Part shown: in pieces, positions 8,603 to 18,104 of the stretch
Layout of the letters: every line of letters begins with the position of its first letter
Position numbering within the stretch: position 1 is the first letter of the stretch
Assembly (NCBI RefSeq): GCF_002742645.2
Contig: NZ_CP033875.1
Location: 4,461,638-4,525,637 of the forward strand
DNA from: Caulobacter sp. FWC26
GTDB taxonomy: Bacteria > Pseudomonadota > Alphaproteobacteria > Caulobacterales > Caulobacteraceae
DNA length: 64,000 bases
Reading direction: 5' to 3'
Notes under the pieces: generated by a model
The model's input: only the letters and a program-made list of their open reading frames with translations
Told to the model about the DNA's origin: nothing
The model's database searches: none
Program-made: the position numbers and the translations under genes

Positions 8603-9799
8603 GTGGGCGAGAAGCGAGTTCTTCTGATCGTCGGAGGCGGTGTGGCCGCCTATAAGGCGCTGCTGCTGGTGCGACTTCTGCGCAAAGCAGGCGTGGCCGT
8701 CCGCCCGATCCTGACCAAGGCGGGAGCCGAGTTTGTTACGCCGCTGTCCCTAGCCGCGCTGGCCGAGGACAAGGTCTATCAAGACCTCTTCTCGCTGACC
8801 GACGAGCACGAGATGGGCCATATCGAATTGTCGCGGTCCGCCGATCTTGTCGTGGTCGCGCCGGCGACCGCCGACCTGATCGCCAAGGCCGCTCAGGGCC
8901 TGTCCGGAGACCTGGCCTCCACAACACTGCTCGCCACCGACAAGCCCGTCCTGATGGCGCCGGCCATGAACGTGCGCATGTGGCTCCATCCGGCCACGCA
9001 GCGCAACGTCGCCACGCTGAAGGCGGACGGCGTGGCCTTCGTGGATCCCGAGGAGGGCGCCATGGCCTGCGGTGAGTTTGGTCCCGGTCGCCTGGCTGAA
9101 CCCGAGACTATCTTCGCGGCGGTCATGGCCGCGTTGGCGGGCCCGGCGGCCCGACCGCTAGACGGCAAGCGCGCGCTCGTCACCGCCGGCCCGACGTTCG
9201 AGCCGATCGACCCGGTCCGCGGCATCACCAACCGATCCAGCGGCAAGCAGGGCTTCGCGATCGCCGAGGCCCTGGCCAGGCTCGGCGCGCAAGTCACCTT
9301 GGTGGCCGGACCCGTCGCGCTGCCTACCCCTCCGGGGGTCCGTCGGGTCGATGTGGAGACCGCCCGGCAGATGCTCGCCGCCAGTCAGGCCGCGCTACCG
9401 GCCGATGTCGGCGTGTTCGTGGCGGCGGTCGCCGACTGGCGCGTCGACGAAGCGTTTGGCAGCAAACTGAAAAAGGAAAAGGGCGGTCCGCCGGCCCTGA
9501 CTTTCGTCGAGAACCCCGACATCCTGGCCACTCTGTCGGCGACCGGCCCGCAACGTCCGCGCCTCGTCATTGGCTTCGCGGCCGAGACCGACCATGTCGA
9601 GGAACACGCCCGCGCCAAGCTCGCCCGCAAGGGCTGCGACTGGATCATCGCCAACGACGTCACTGAACCTGGCGTGATGGGCGGCGGCGAGAACGCGGTA
9701 CTGCTGGTCACGAAGTCGGGGACCGAACGCTGGGACCGCGACGCGAAGGATCGGGTGGCGGCCCAGATCGCTCAACGCATCGCCGAAGCCCTGGCCTGA
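8603..9799 (+). CDS. coaBC: Bifunctional phosphopantothenoylcysteine decarboxylase / phosphopantothenate-cysteine ligase
   Basis: Two consecutive steps of coenzyme A synthesis. The GTG at 8603 follows GGAGCGGAGC and gives VGEKRVLLIVGGGVAAYKALLLVRLL, the usual N-terminus; the open frame from 8489 adds 38 untypical residues. The CoaC half has the FMN-binding flavoprotein motifs PAMNVRMW and MACGEFGPGRLAEP. The CoaB half begins near residue 190 with KRALVTAGPTFEPIDPVRGITNRSSGKQG. It is followed by dut, the classic coaBC-dut pairing. Confidence 0.93.
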   Translation: MGEKRVLLIVGGGVAAYKALLLVRLLRKAGVAVRPILTKAGAEFVTPLSLAALAEDKVYQDLFSLTDEHEMGHIELSRSADLVVVAPATADLIAKAAQGLSGDLASTTLLATDKPVLMAPAMNVRMWLHPATQRNVATLKADGVAFVDPEEGAMACGEFGPGRLAEPETIFAAVMAALAGPAARPLDGKRALVTAGPTFEPIDPVRGITNRSSGKQGFAIAEALARLGAQVTLVAGPVALPTPPGVRRVDVETARQMLAASQAALPADVGVFVAAVADWRVDEAFGSKLKKEKGGPPALTFVENPDILATLSATGPQRPRLVIGFAAETDHVEEHARAKLARKGCDWIIANDVTEPGVMGGGENAVLLVTKSGTERWDRDAKDRVAAQIAQRIAEALA

Positions 9800-9874
9800 C
9801 GCCCAAACTCTCGGCGCTGGCCGCGCGGGCGGCAAATCAGCTACAGCGTGACCCACCGTTCGAGGAGTTTCCGC

Positions 9875-10342
9875 ATGTCCGCCAATCCCGCTGGCCTCGC
9901 GATCCGTTTCAAGCGCTGGGGCGACAATTCCGATCTGCCTGTTCCCGCCTACGCAACGGCGGGGGCGGCCGGCTTCGATCTGCGGGCGGCGGTTCCGGCG
10001 GATGAACCCATTGTTCTCCGGCCCGGCGCCCGCTGCATGGCCCCCACAGGCTTCTCGGTCGCGATCCCGGACGGCTACGAGATGCAGGTGCGGCCTCGAT
10101 CGGGTTTGGCGCTCAAGAACGGGGTGACGGTCGTCAACGCGCCGGGCACCGTGGACAGCGACTATCGCGGCCAGATTTGCGTACTGCTGATCAATCTGGG
10201 CGAAGAGGACTTCACCATTCGCCGCGGTGATCGCATCGCGCAGGGCGTCATCGCCGCTGCGCCGCAATGGCCTGTGGTCGAGGTCGAGGACCTCGACGCC
10301 ACCGAGCGGGGCGTGGGCGGCTTTGGTTCGACCGGCGTCTAA
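9875..10342 (+). CDS. dut: dUTP diphosphatase
   Basis: Hydrolyses dUTP to dUMP, keeping uracil out of DNA. The ATG at 9875 has GAGGAG seven bases upstream. Trimeric dUTPase motifs are visible in order: [30 protein letters not shown] (uracil pocket), RGDRIAQ, and the C-terminal [11 protein letters not shown]-loop-like tail. 155 residues. Its TAA overlaps the stop of a convergent small gene by three bases. Confidence 0.96.
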   Translation: MSANPAGLAIRFKRWGDNSDLPVPAYATAGAAGFDLRAAVPADEPIVLRPGARCMAPTGFSVAIPDGYEMQVRPRSGLALKNGVTVVNAPGTVDSDYRGQICVLLINLGEEDFTIRRGDRIAQGVIAAAPQWPVVEVEDLDATERGVGGFGSTGV

Positions 10343-10479
10343 TTGACGATCGGGCGCATGGCCCGCAGGCCGAGCATCAGGTAGCCGCCAAAGCCGACGG
10401 CGAACGCCGCAGCGGCCGTCCAAAGAATCGGGCGGATCATATCCAGAGGCGTCTGGCCAGGATGGGACTGGGACTTCAC
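10339..10479 (-). CDS. Small membrane protein, 46 residues
   Basis: The GTG at 10479 is preceded by a strong ribosome site, AGGAGGT, six bases away. The peptide has a short polar head ([11 protein letters not shown]), then one hydrophobic helix ([24 protein letters not shown]) and a short basic tail. Family unknown. Its stop (TAG) shares three bases with the dut stop on the other strand. The good ribosome site is the main argument that it is real. Confidence 0.6.
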   Translation of the reverse strand: MKSQSHPGQTPLDMIRPILWTAAAAFAVGFGGYLMLGLRAMRPIVN

Positions 10480-10679
10480 GGCAACCTCCTGCGGCCAAAT
10501 GGGCGGACCGGCGAAACACACCGGAGGAGATACGCGCTCCTGAACCCTTGGTTGCGTGGGGAGCGGCTTTTACTGTGTCGTGATTCCGACGCAAGCGGAA
10601 ATTGCGGCTTGGTGTCGCAGTCAAACCCCACCCAGCCCAGCGCTTGCAAGGCAAGTACGCGATTTTGAGGGCGGCTTTG

Positions 10680-10708
10680 TTGATTTTTGGACGACCGCGT
10701 CCATTTAT
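10680..10708 (+). promoter_or_regulatory. Probable promoter with operator for the efflux operon
   Basis: TTGATT (10680-10685) and ATTTAT (10703-10708) are 17 bases apart. Between them lies a perfect dyad TGGACG-accg-CGTCCA (10688-10703). An operator inside the promoter spacer is typical of TetR autorepression, and a TetR gene ends the operon. The 293-base gap upstream of the operon holds no other recognisable element. Confidence 0.45.
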
Positions 10709-10772
10709 CGCTTGAAGCGCGCGCCCGACCCTTCTATCCGGCGCGCTTGTTGTCTTTTGACAAGGGTTGCGC

Positions 10773-11876
10773 ATGGCGGCGTCCGAGAAGAAGAAGCTGG
10801 TTCCCCTGATCCTGGGCGGCGTGACTCTGGTCGCGGTTCTGGCCGGTGGAACCCTGTGGTTCCTCGACAAGCAGCACTTTGAAAGCACGGACAACGCCTT
10901 CGTGCAGGCCGACACCGTGCAGGTCAGCCCGCAGGTGTCAGGTTATGTCGCCGAGGTCCTTGTCGCCGACAATCAGCGCGTCGAGCCCGGCCAGGTGCTA
11001 GCCAAGATCGATCCGTCGACCTTCCAGGCTCGAGTTGATCAGGCGATCGCCAACGCCGCGGCGGCAGACGCCGCCGTGCGCGCGATCGACGACAAGAACA
11101 GCCTCGAGCAGGCGGTCATCGCCCAGAGGGCGGCGGGCGTGACCAGCGCCCAGGCCGACGCGAGCCGCGCCAAGGCCGACTACGACCGCTACAACGCCTT
11201 GGCCGGCCAAGGCTGGGTGTCGCAGCAGAAGGTCCAGACCACCAAGGCCGCCGCCACCCAATCCGCCGCCGGAGTCGCGAGCGCCCAAGCCGCCCTGGAA
11301 GCCGAAAAGCGCGCCGCCCAATCGCTCGGCTCGGCCAAGGCCCAGGCCGTAGCCCAGGCGGCCGCCGCGCACGCCGCCGTTGAGCAGGCCAAGCTGGACC
11401 TCGAGCGCACCGTGATCCGCGCGCCTGTCGGCGGCGTAGTCGGCGCGCGCTCGGTCCGTCCGGGTCAACTGGTCCAGCCGGGCGTGGCCCTGATGTCGGT
11501 CGTGCCACTGGGCCAGGCCTATATCGTGGCCAACTTCAAGGAGACCCAGGTCGCGCGCCTTCGCGTGGGTCAGCCCGTCGAGATCAAGGCCGACGCCTTC
11601 GGAAAGCAAAAGATCGTCGGCAAGGTCGACAGCTTCGCCCCCGCCACCGGTCAGGAGTTCGCCCTGATCCCGGTCGAGAACGCCGTGGGCAACTTCACCA
11701 AGATCACCCAGCGCCTGCCTGTTAAGATCGCGGTCGACCGCAGTCAGCTGGGCGCGGCCCTGCGCCCCGGCCTTTCGGTCGAGATCAAGGTCGACGTTCG
11801 CGACCGCTCGGGCCCCTCGTTCGCGGAAGCCGCTCAGGTCACCCCGCAGATGGCCCGCCAGGGCGCGGCCCGCTAG
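10773..11876 (+). CDS. EmrA/HlyD-type membrane fusion protein
   Basis: Periplasmic adaptor of a tripartite drug efflux pump. The ATG at 10773 gives a short cytoplasmic head (MAASEKKKL), one transmembrane helix (about residues 11-30), and then ESTDNAFVQADTVQVSPQVSGYVAEVLVADNQRVEPGQVLAKID, the EmrA biotinyl-lipoyl motif. A long Ala-rich helical hairpin (about 90-205) and the second lipoyl half (TVIRAPVGGVVGARSVRPGQLV) follow. 367 residues. It is followed after 15 bases by the partner transporter. Confidence 0.9.
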   Translation: MAASEKKKLVPLILGGVTLVAVLAGGTLWFLDKQHFESTDNAFVQADTVQVSPQVSGYVAEVLVADNQRVEPGQVLAKIDPSTFQARVDQAIANAAAADAAVRAIDDKNSLEQAVIAQRAAGVTSAQADASRAKADYDRYNALAGQGWVSQQKVQTTKAAATQSAAGVASAQAALEAEKRAAQSLGSAKAQAVAQAAAAHAAVEQAKLDLERTVIRAPVGGVVGARSVRPGQLVQPGVALMSVVPLGQAYIVANFKETQVARLRVGQPVEIKADAFGKQKIVGKVDSFAPATGQEFALIPVENAVGNFTKITQRLPVKIAVDRSQLGAALRPGLSVEIKVDVRDRSGPSFAEAAQVTPQMARQGAAR

Positions 11877-11891
11877 CCGGCTCGCCCAGCT

Positions 11892-13514
11892 ATGGCCGAC
11901 GCCGCCCTCCCCGCCGACTCCCTCGGCAAGACCGAGTCATCGCCTCCCGGGCCGGCGACGCCCGGAGCCGCCGCACCAGTCGATTGGACCAAGCTCTTTT
12001 TGGGCTTCGGCGCGATGGTCATCGGCCAGTTCATGGCCATCCTGGACATCCAGATCGTGGCGGCGTCCCTGCCGCAGATCCAGGCCGGCGTCGGCGCCAG
12101 CACGGATCAGGTCAGCTGGATCCAGACCGCCTATCTGATCCCCGAGGTCGTGATGATCCCCCTGTCGGGGTACCTGTCGCGGCTGTGGGGAACGCAGCGC
12201 CTATACCTGGCCTCCTGCACCGGTTTCATCGTCATGAGCGTCCTGACGGGCCTTTCCACGTCGATCGACATGATGATCCTGACACGGGCGCTGCAGGGCT
12301 TCATCGGCGGGGCGATGATCCCGACAGTGTTCGCCGTGGCCTTCACGGCCTTCCCGCCAGAGCGGCGGGTGACGGCCAGCGTCATCATGGGCCTGATCGT
12401 CACCCTGGCGCCCACCGTCGGCCCCACCCTGGGCGGTCACCTCACCGAGTGGCTCAGCTGGCGCTGGCTGTTCTTCATCAACGTGCCGACAGGCCTGCTC
12501 GTGCTGTTCGGCGTGGCGCGCTGGGGCGATTTCGACAAGGGTGACCCAAGCCTGGCCAAGGGCTTCGACTGGTTCGGCCTGGCGGTCATGGCCGTCTTCC
12601 TGATGAGCATGCAGTACGTGCTGGAGGAAGGCGCCAAGGAGGATTGGTTCTCCGACAGCCTGATCCTGTGGCTGACCGTCGTCGCGGTGCTGGGCGGGGT
12701 CGTGTTCGTGTGGCGGCAGATGACCTATCGCAACCCGATCGTCGAGCTGCGCGCCTTCGCCAATCGCAACTTCACCGTCGGCGTTCTGATGACGGCCGTG
12801 TCGGGGGCCAGCCTGTTTGGCGGCACTTTCCTGCTGCCGCAGTTTCTCGGGCGCGTGCGGCACTATTCAGCGTCGGAGGTCGGCACGACCATGGTCATCT
12901 CGGGCCTGTCGATGTTCCTGACCGGTCCGATCGCCGGACGGTTGGTGCGCAAGACAGACCCTCGTATCCCGATGTGCGTCGGCTTCCTGCTGGCCGGCTT
13001 CGGCATGTACATGGCTCACGGGGTCACCAAGGACTGGGGCTTCTGGGAATTCGCCAGTGTGCAGGCGTGCCGGGGCGTAGGCGTGATGATCGCGATGATC
13101 GCCACCCAGCAGATCACGATGAGCACCCTGCCCCCCCAGATGGTCAAGAACGCCTCGGGCCTGGTGAACCTGGCGCGCAACACTGGCGGCGCGGTCGGCC
13201 TGGCCTTGCTGGCGACCTCCATCACCCAGCAGACGGCGCTCTACTACGACGACATGACGTCGAAGGTGACCCAGGGCAGCGCGGCCGCCGGGATGATGGC
13301 CGGCCTGACCGAGCGGATGATGCAACTGGGCGTCGCCGATCCGGCCGGCGCGGCGCGCAAGGCGGTAAGCGGCATGATGCAGCAGCAGGCGACCGTCTTG
13401 GCGTTCGGCGACAGCTTCACCCTGCTCGCGATTGGCTGCTTCATCGCCGCCGCCGTTTCGCTGCTGGCCGCGCCGGTGAAAAACGCGCCGCCCCCGCCGT
13501 CGGACGCTCACTGA
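11892..13514 (+). CDS. DHA2-family MFS drug:H+ antiporter (EmrB-like)
   Basis: A 14-helix inner-membrane exporter. The 540-residue protein has the DHA2 hallmarks: helix-1 FGAMVIGQFMAILDIQIVAASLP, the motif LSRLWGTQRLYLAS after helix 2, and motif C-like VTLAPTVGPTLGGHLTEWLSWRWLFFINVP. It forms a pump with the upstream EmrA-like adaptor, probably reaching a TolC-type channel encoded elsewhere. The stop overlaps the ATG of the downstream regulator by one base (TGATG), indicating coupling. Substrate unknown. Confidence 0.92.
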   Translation: MADAALPADSLGKTESSPPGPATPGAAAPVDWTKLFLGFGAMVIGQFMAILDIQIVAASLPQIQAGVGASTDQVSWIQTAYLIPEVVMIPLSGYLSRLWGTQRLYLASCTGFIVMSVLTGLSTSIDMMILTRALQGFIGGAMIPTVFAVAFTAFPPERRVTASVIMGLIVTLAPTVGPTLGGHLTEWLSWRWLFFINVPTGLLVLFGVARWGDFDKGDPSLAKGFDWFGLAVMAVFLMSMQYVLEEGAKEDWFSDSLILWLTVVAVLGGVVFVWRQMTYRNPIVELRAFANRNFTVGVLMTAVSGASLFGGTFLLPQFLGRVRHYSASEVGTTMVISGLSMFLTGPIAGRLVRKTDPRIPMCVGFLLAGFGMYMAHGVTKDWGFWEFASVQACRGVGVMIAMIATQQITMSTLPPQMVKNASGLVNLARNTGGAVGLALLATSITQQTALYYDDMTSKVTQGSAAAGMMAGLTERMMQLGVADPAGAARKAVSGMMQQQATVLAFGDSFTLLAIGCFIAAAVSLLAAPVKNAPPPPSDAH

Positions 13515-14122
13515 TGCCGCGCGTTCCCGGACAGATCGACGTCGTCAAGAGCGAGGCCATCCTGGACGCCGCCGTCGAGGTGATCGGTGAGCGCGGTCTG
13601 GCCGCGCCAATGGCGGCGATCGCGCGCCATGCCGGCGTCTCCAAACAGACCGTCTATAATCACTACGGCTCGAAAGCCGAATTGATGCGGGCGTTGATGC
13701 AGCGCCGGGTCGAGAGCATTACAGCATCGTTGCGAGAGCCGGGCGCGGCGGACAATCCTACCGAAGCGCTCGAGGCCTACGCCCGCTCGGTGCTGGAGAC
13801 AGTGATCACCACGAAGAGCTATTCGATGATGCGGGTGATTATTCTTGGCTCGGGCGAAATGCCCGATATCGCGCAGGAAGTCTTCGAGGCCGGCCCGCTG
13901 AACGCCCGTCGTCAGCTGGCCGCCTTCTTGGAAACCGAGACCCGGCTCGGTCGCATGAAGGTCGAGGATTTCGACCAGGCCGCCGAATTCTTTTCCGGCA
14001 TGGTCATGGGCCACAGCCAACTGCGGTCGCTCCTGCGTCTGCCCTCCGACAAGACCCAGGAACAGTTCGGCCGCCTCGCGCGGGAGGCGGCCGAAAGGTT
14101 CATGCGGGCTTACGCGCCGTAG
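13514..14122 (+). CDS. TetR/AcrR-family regulator of the efflux operon
   Basis: 202 residues. The N-terminal helix-turn-helix reads ILDAAVEVIGERGLAAPMAAIARHAGVSKQTVYNHYGSKAELM (about residues 15-60). The C-terminal half resembles the TetR ligand domains seen with drug pumps. It is the third gene of the operon and so probably represses its own transcription through the dyad at 10688-10703. The ligand is unknown. Confidence 0.9.
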   Translation: MPRVPGQIDVVKSEAILDAAVEVIGERGLAAPMAAIARHAGVSKQTVYNHYGSKAELMRALMQRRVESITASLREPGAADNPTEALEAYARSVLETVITTKSYSMMRVIILGSGEMPDIAQEVFEAGPLNARRQLAAFLETETRLGRMKVEDFDQAAEFFSGMVMGHSQLRSLLRLPSDKTQEQFGRLAREAAERFMRAYAP

Positions 14123-14136
14123 ACCCGGCGTAGACG

Positions 14137-14952
14137 TCAGGCCTCTTCAGGGTCGGGCATGCCCATCATGTGGAAGCCCGCGTCGACGTGGACGACCTCG
14201 CCCGTGGTCGACTTGCCAAGGTCGGACGCCAGCCACAGGGCGCAGCCGGCGACGCCTTCCATCGAGGTGTCTTCCTTCATCGCGCTGAACGCGCGGCCCT
14301 GGGCGATCATGCCGCGGCCGCCGGCGATGCCCGCCAAAGCCAGGGTGCGCATGGCGCCGGCCGAGATGGCGTTGCAGCGGATGCCCTTGGGGCCCAGGTC
14401 GCGCGCGATGTAGCGGGTCGAAGCCTCAAGCGCGGCCTTGGCCACGCCCATGGTGTTGTAGTTCGGGATGGTCCGCTCCGAACCCAGATAGGTCATGGTG
14501 ATCAGCGAACCGCCATTCGGCATCAGCTTGGAAGCACGCTTGGCGACGTCGACGAAGCTGAAGGCCGAGATGTTCATGGCCAGCAGGAAGCCCTCGCGGG
14601 TCGTATTGTCGACGAAAGAGCCCTTCAGCTCGTTTTTGTTGGCGAAGGCCACCGAGTGGACGACGAAGTCGATCGTGCCGAAGACTTCCTCGATCTTGGC
14701 GAAGGCGGCGTCCATCGAGGCGTCGTCGGTGACATCGGCGGGGATCATGGTCTTGACGCCGATGCTCTCGGCCAGCGGGCGCACGCGGCGCTCAAGTTCC
14801 TCGCCCTGATAGGTGAAGGCCATCTCGGCGCCCTGGGCGGCTAGCTGGCTGGCGATGCCCCAGGCGATAGAGTTGTGGTTGGCCACGCCCATGACGAGGC
14901 CCTTCTTGCCCCGCATCAGCTCGCCCTTGGGGAACGCGTAATCGTCGGCCAT
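14137..14952 (-). CDS. fabI: Enoyl-[ACP] reductase (NADH), FabI
   Basis: Last reductive step of fatty-acid elongation and target of triclosan-type inhibitors. An SDR fold with GLVMGVANHNSIAWGIASQLA for nucleotide binding, and the FabI catalytic pattern Tyr-x6-Lys in YNTMGVAK. The ATG at 14952 (MADDYAFPKGELM) has AGAGGG upstream; a frame seven codons longer is less likely. 271 residues. It faces the tetR gene end to end. Confidence 0.94.
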   Translation of the reverse strand: MADDYAFPKGELMRGKKGLVMGVANHNSIAWGIASQLAAQGAEMAFTYQGEELERRVRPLAESIGVKTMIPADVTDDASMDAAFAKIEEVFGTIDFVVHSVAFANKNELKGSFVDNTTREGFLLAMNISAFSFVDVAKRASKLMPNGGSLITMTYLGSERTIPNYNTMGVAKAALEASTRYIARDLGPKGIRCNAISAGAMRTLALAGIAGGRGMIAQGRAFSAMKEDTSMEGVAGCALWLASDLGKSTTGEVVHVDAGFHMMGMPDPEEA

Positions 14953-15019
14953 GTGTCGGGCCCTCTTTCGCAAATCGTTGACCGCTGGTTAGCAGGCGCG
15001 GTGGCCCTGCGGAACCCTT

Positions 15020-16810
15020 TCAGCGTCGGACCAGCGTGGCGTAGGCGCTCTCCAGCGAGCGGGCGAAGGCGACGGGATCAAACAGGCTCGAACGCCGAAC
15101 GGCCTCGGCGACGCGAGGCTTCAGGCTCTCGTCAGCCGTAAAGGCAAGCGCTTTGGCGACGTAGTCGGCCTTGGAACTCGCGATCAGGTCGGTCATGCCG
15201 ATGGCGGTGAGCAGGCTGGCGCCGACCCGGCTGGCGAAGCTCTTCCCCGGCAAGGTCAACACAGGAACCCCCATCCGCAGGGCGTCGCTGGCGGTTGTGT
15301 GGGCCCCGTAGGGCCAGGTGTCGAGCATCAGGTCGGCCAAGGCGTGACGCGCCAGATGCGCGTCGTGAGGCGCGGGATCGGCGAAGATCAGACGCTCCGG
15401 CGCGACACCGGCCTTGCTCGTCTCGGCGCGAAGATTATCGGCTGCGCCCGGCGCCCCCGCGTAGAGCCAGAGGACGCTCTCGGGGGCACCGCGGAGGATC
15501 TCCATCCAGGTCGTGAACACCTCTGGTGTGATCTTCGCCGGATTGTTGAAGCAGCAGAACACCTGCGTCCCCTCCGGCAGACCCGCCTGGACGCGGCTGG
15601 GCGGTGGTATGGCCGGGGCCAGCGCGTCGTTGGGCTGGTAGTGCGGCAGGCGGACCACCGTTTCAGACCAATGGACCTCGGCATCCGGTGGGATCGTAAC
15701 AGAGTCCGCCAGAACCACATCGGCGTGCGCGCCCAGGGTGCCGGGATAGCCAAGCCAGCTGACCTGAACGGGCGCCGTGCGATGGGCCAGGATCCCAGGT
15801 CGTCCGTCTTGAGTGTAGCCCTTGAGATCTACAGCGATATCAAGTCCTTGTTCGCGACACTTCATAGCGATTTCGGCGTCGGATAATCGCCGAGCCTCGA
15901 TCCAGTGTTCGCAGGCGCAGCGCAGCCTTTCCTGCATCGCCCCGCCCGTCTCGGGCCCATACGACACCGCGTAGATCTCGAACCGTGACCGGTCGTGCGC
16001 TTCCAGAACGCCCGCCAGAAGCCGAGCCGTCGCGTGTTCGTGCAGGTCGGAAGAGAGGTAGCCGACGCGGATCCGTTCTCCGGGAGGCCTCACCGGCCAT
16101 ACCGGCGCCGAAACGCTGGGGGGCGCCGACAGCGTCGCGCAACGGCGGTGCAGAATGGGAAGGTCGAACATGACCAGGGCGGCGAAAGGCGCGACGCCCG
16201 GTCGCCCCAGCTTCAAGTCCGCCTTGACCAGCATGTCCAGCGCCGCGTCCTCGCGCCAGTCGCAGGTTTGACGGCGCGCCCACATCAGGTCTCCGGCCAG
16301 GCGTGGATGGCTGGGGCTCAGCTCGAACAAGACCTCCAGGTCGCACGCGGCGTCGGGGGGACGGTTGAGCAGGGTCAGCAAGGCGGCGCGTTGCGCGCGA
16401 TAGGACGGGTCACGCGGCGCGCCCGCTATCGCCCGATCAATCGCCGCCAAGGCTTCCGGAAATCCACCCAGCCGCTGAAGCGAAACGGCCAAGGCGCTGA
16501 ACACAGGCGGATTTTGGGGGTCGACCGCCAACGCGGCGCGCGCCGCGACCACCGCCTCGTCGTGGCGCTGCAAGGTCGTCAGGGCCAGGGTTCTGGCGGA
16601 CAGTAGACCCGGGCGAACGGGGTCGAGGGCCAAACCCGCGTCCAGAGCCGCCAGCGCCGCTCCGGCTGAGTCCAGCTCAAGTCGAGCCACGCCCAGCAGA
16701 TGCCAGGCCTCGACAGTCGGCGTTTCGGCGACCAGCCGTTCGCATAGGGCCACCGCTTCGTGCAGTCGCCCGGCGCGATAGAGATCGAAGGCCGCGCGGG
16801 CGCTGGTCAA
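15020..16810 (-). CDS. TPR protein with SPINDLY/OGT-like (GT41) C-terminal domain
   Basis: 596 residues in two parts. Residues 1 to about 190 are TPR-like repeats (FDLYRAGRLHEAVALCERLV, HLLGVARLELDSAGAALAALDAGLALDP, and so on). From about 240 comes a GT-B glycosyltransferase of the O-GlcNAc transferase type: RVGYLSSDLHEHATARLLAGV, DLKGYTQDGRPGILAHRTAP, VSWLGYPGTLGA, FCCFNNPAKITPEVF and MLDTWPYGAHTTASDALRMGVPVLTL. It starts with TTG at 16810, 12 bases after fabB, so it is probably cotranscribed with fabA-fabB. Donor and target are unknown. Caulobacter uses another TPR/GT41 protein for flagellin; this is a separate paralogue. Confidence 0.85.
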   Translation of the reverse strand: MTSARAAFDLYRAGRLHEAVALCERLVAETPTVEAWHLLGVARLELDSAGAALAALDAGLALDPVRPGLLSARTLALTTLQRHDEAVVAARAALAVDPQNPPVFSALAVSLQRLGGFPEALAAIDRAIAGAPRDPSYRAQRAALLTLLNRPPDAACDLEVLFELSPSHPRLAGDLMWARRQTCDWREDAALDMLVKADLKLGRPGVAPFAALVMFDLPILHRRCATLSAPPSVSAPVWPVRPPGERIRVGYLSSDLHEHATARLLAGVLEAHDRSRFEIYAVSYGPETGGAMQERLRCACEHWIEARRLSDAEIAMKCREQGLDIAVDLKGYTQDGRPGILAHRTAPVQVSWLGYPGTLGAHADVVLADSVTIPPDAEVHWSETVVRLPHYQPNDALAPAIPPPSRVQAGLPEGTQVFCCFNNPAKITPEVFTTWMEILRGAPESVLWLYAGAPGAADNLRAETSKAGVAPERLIFADPAPHDAHLARHALADLMLDTWPYGAHTTASDALRMGVPVLTLPGKSFASRVGASLLTAIGMTDLIASSKADYVAKALAFTADESLKPRVAEAVRRSSLFDPVAFARSLESAYATLVRR

Positions 16811-16822
16811 CGCCCGCCGGCT

Positions 16823-18034
16823 CTAGACGCGGCTGAAGATCAGCGTGCCGTTGGTGCCGCCAAAGCCGAAGCTGTTGGACATCACCGTCTCGAGCGGCTT
16901 GTCGACGCGCTGGCGCAGGATCGGCAGGTCGGCGAACTCCGGGTCGAGCTCTTCGATGTTGGCGCTCTCGGCCGCGAAGTCGTTGTTGAGCATCAGGATC
17001 GAGTAGATCGCCTCCTGCGCGCCGGCGGCGCCCAGGCTGTGGCCGGTCAACGACTTGGTGGACGAGATCATCGGGGCCTTGTCGCCGAACACCTCGCGCA
17101 CCGCGCCCATCTCCTTGCTGTCGCCCACCGGCGTAGAGGTGCCGTGGGGGTTCAGGTAGTCGATAGAGCGGTTCCCCGCCTCGGCCATGGCCAGGCGCAT
17201 GCAGCGGACCGCGCCTTCGCCCGAGGGGGCGACCATGTCGTACCCGTCCGAGTTCGCGGCGTAACCCACGACTTCGCCGTAGATCTTCGCGCCGCGCGCC
17301 TTGGCGTGCTCGTACTCTTCCAGCACCACGATCCCGGCGCCGCCGGCGATCACGAAGCCGTCGCGGTTCTTGTCATAGGCGCGGCTGGCCACGGCCGGGC
17401 GGTCGTTGAAGTTGCTGCTCATGGCGCCCATGGCGTCGAACAGGTTCGACAGGCTCCAGTCCAGCTCCTCGCAGCCGCCCGCGAAGACCACGTCCTGCTT
17501 GCCCATCTGGATCTGCTCGGCGGCCGCGCCGATACAGTGGGCGCTGGTCGCGCAGGCCGAGCTGATCGAATAGTTGATCCCGCGGATCTTGAACCAGGTC
17601 GAAAGCACCGCCGAGGGGCCGGAGCTCATGGCCTTGGGCACGGCGAATGGGCCGATCCGCTTGGGGCCCTTTTCCTTGGTGATCGCCGCCGCATCGATAA
17701 TGACGCGGGTGGACGGGCCGCCCGAACCAACGATCAGGCCGGTGCGTTCGTGGGAAATTTCGCCTTCCGACAGCCCGGAGTCGGCGATGGCCTGCTCCAT
17801 GGCGATGTGGGCGTAGGCCGTGCCGGGCGCCAGGAAACGCGCCGCGCGGCGGTCGACCAGCGCTTCCCAGTCGATCTGGGGCGCGGCGTGGACCTGGCAG
17901 CGGAAGCCGAGCTCGGCATACTCCGACGCGGCGATCACGCCGGACTTGGCTTCGCGCAGCGAGGCCAAGACCTCATGGGCGTTGTTGCCGATGGACGAGA
18001 CGATCCCCAGTCCTGTGACGACGACGCGACGCAT
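16823..18034 (-). CDS. fabB: 3-oxoacyl-[ACP] synthase I (FabB type)
   Basis: Condensing enzyme for unsaturated fatty-acid elongation. The Cys-His-His triad is visible: [14 protein letters not shown] (nucleophile), [11 protein letters not shown] and [12 protein letters not shown]. The C-terminus [14 protein letters not shown] is typical. 403 residues. It lies 70 bases downstream of fabA, in the classic fabA-fabB arrangement, which marks the anaerobic-type unsaturated fatty-acid route. Confidence 0.95.
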   Translation of the reverse strand: MRRVVVTGLGIVSSIGNNAHEVLASLREAKSGVIAASEYAELGFRCQVHAAPQIDWEALVDRRAARFLAPGTAYAHIAMEQAIADSGLSEGEISHERTGLIVGSGGPSTRVIIDAAAITKEKGPKRIGPFAVPKAMSSGPSAVLSTWFKIRGINYSISSACATSAHCIGAAAEQIQMGKQDVVFAGGCEELDWSLSNLFDAMGAMSSNFNDRPAVASRAYDKNRDGFVIAGGAGIVVLEEYEHAKARGAKIYGEVVGYAANSDGYDMVAPSGEGAVRCMRLAMAEAGNRSIDYLNPHGTSTPVGDSKEMGAVREVFGDKAPMISSTKSLTGHSLGAAGAQEAIYSILMLNNDFAAESANIEELDPEFADLPILRQRVDKPLETVMSNSFGFGGTNGTLIFSRV

Positions 18035-18104
18035 ATTCTAAATCCTCTTCTCCCCCTACGATCCGACAGGGGCCAGCTCTCTAGGGCCGGTCTCGTCTAA
18101 CGGA

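Noticed and set aside
9395..10915. 506-codon reverse frame across coaBC and dut
   Set aside because: Runs antisense through two recognised genes and a small intergenic gap; no ribosome site or family features.
16760..18100. 446-codon forward frame opposite fabB
   Set aside because: Antisense to a gene with full ketosynthase motifs; composition is that of a GC-skew artefact (Ala/Gly/Val/Arg/His).
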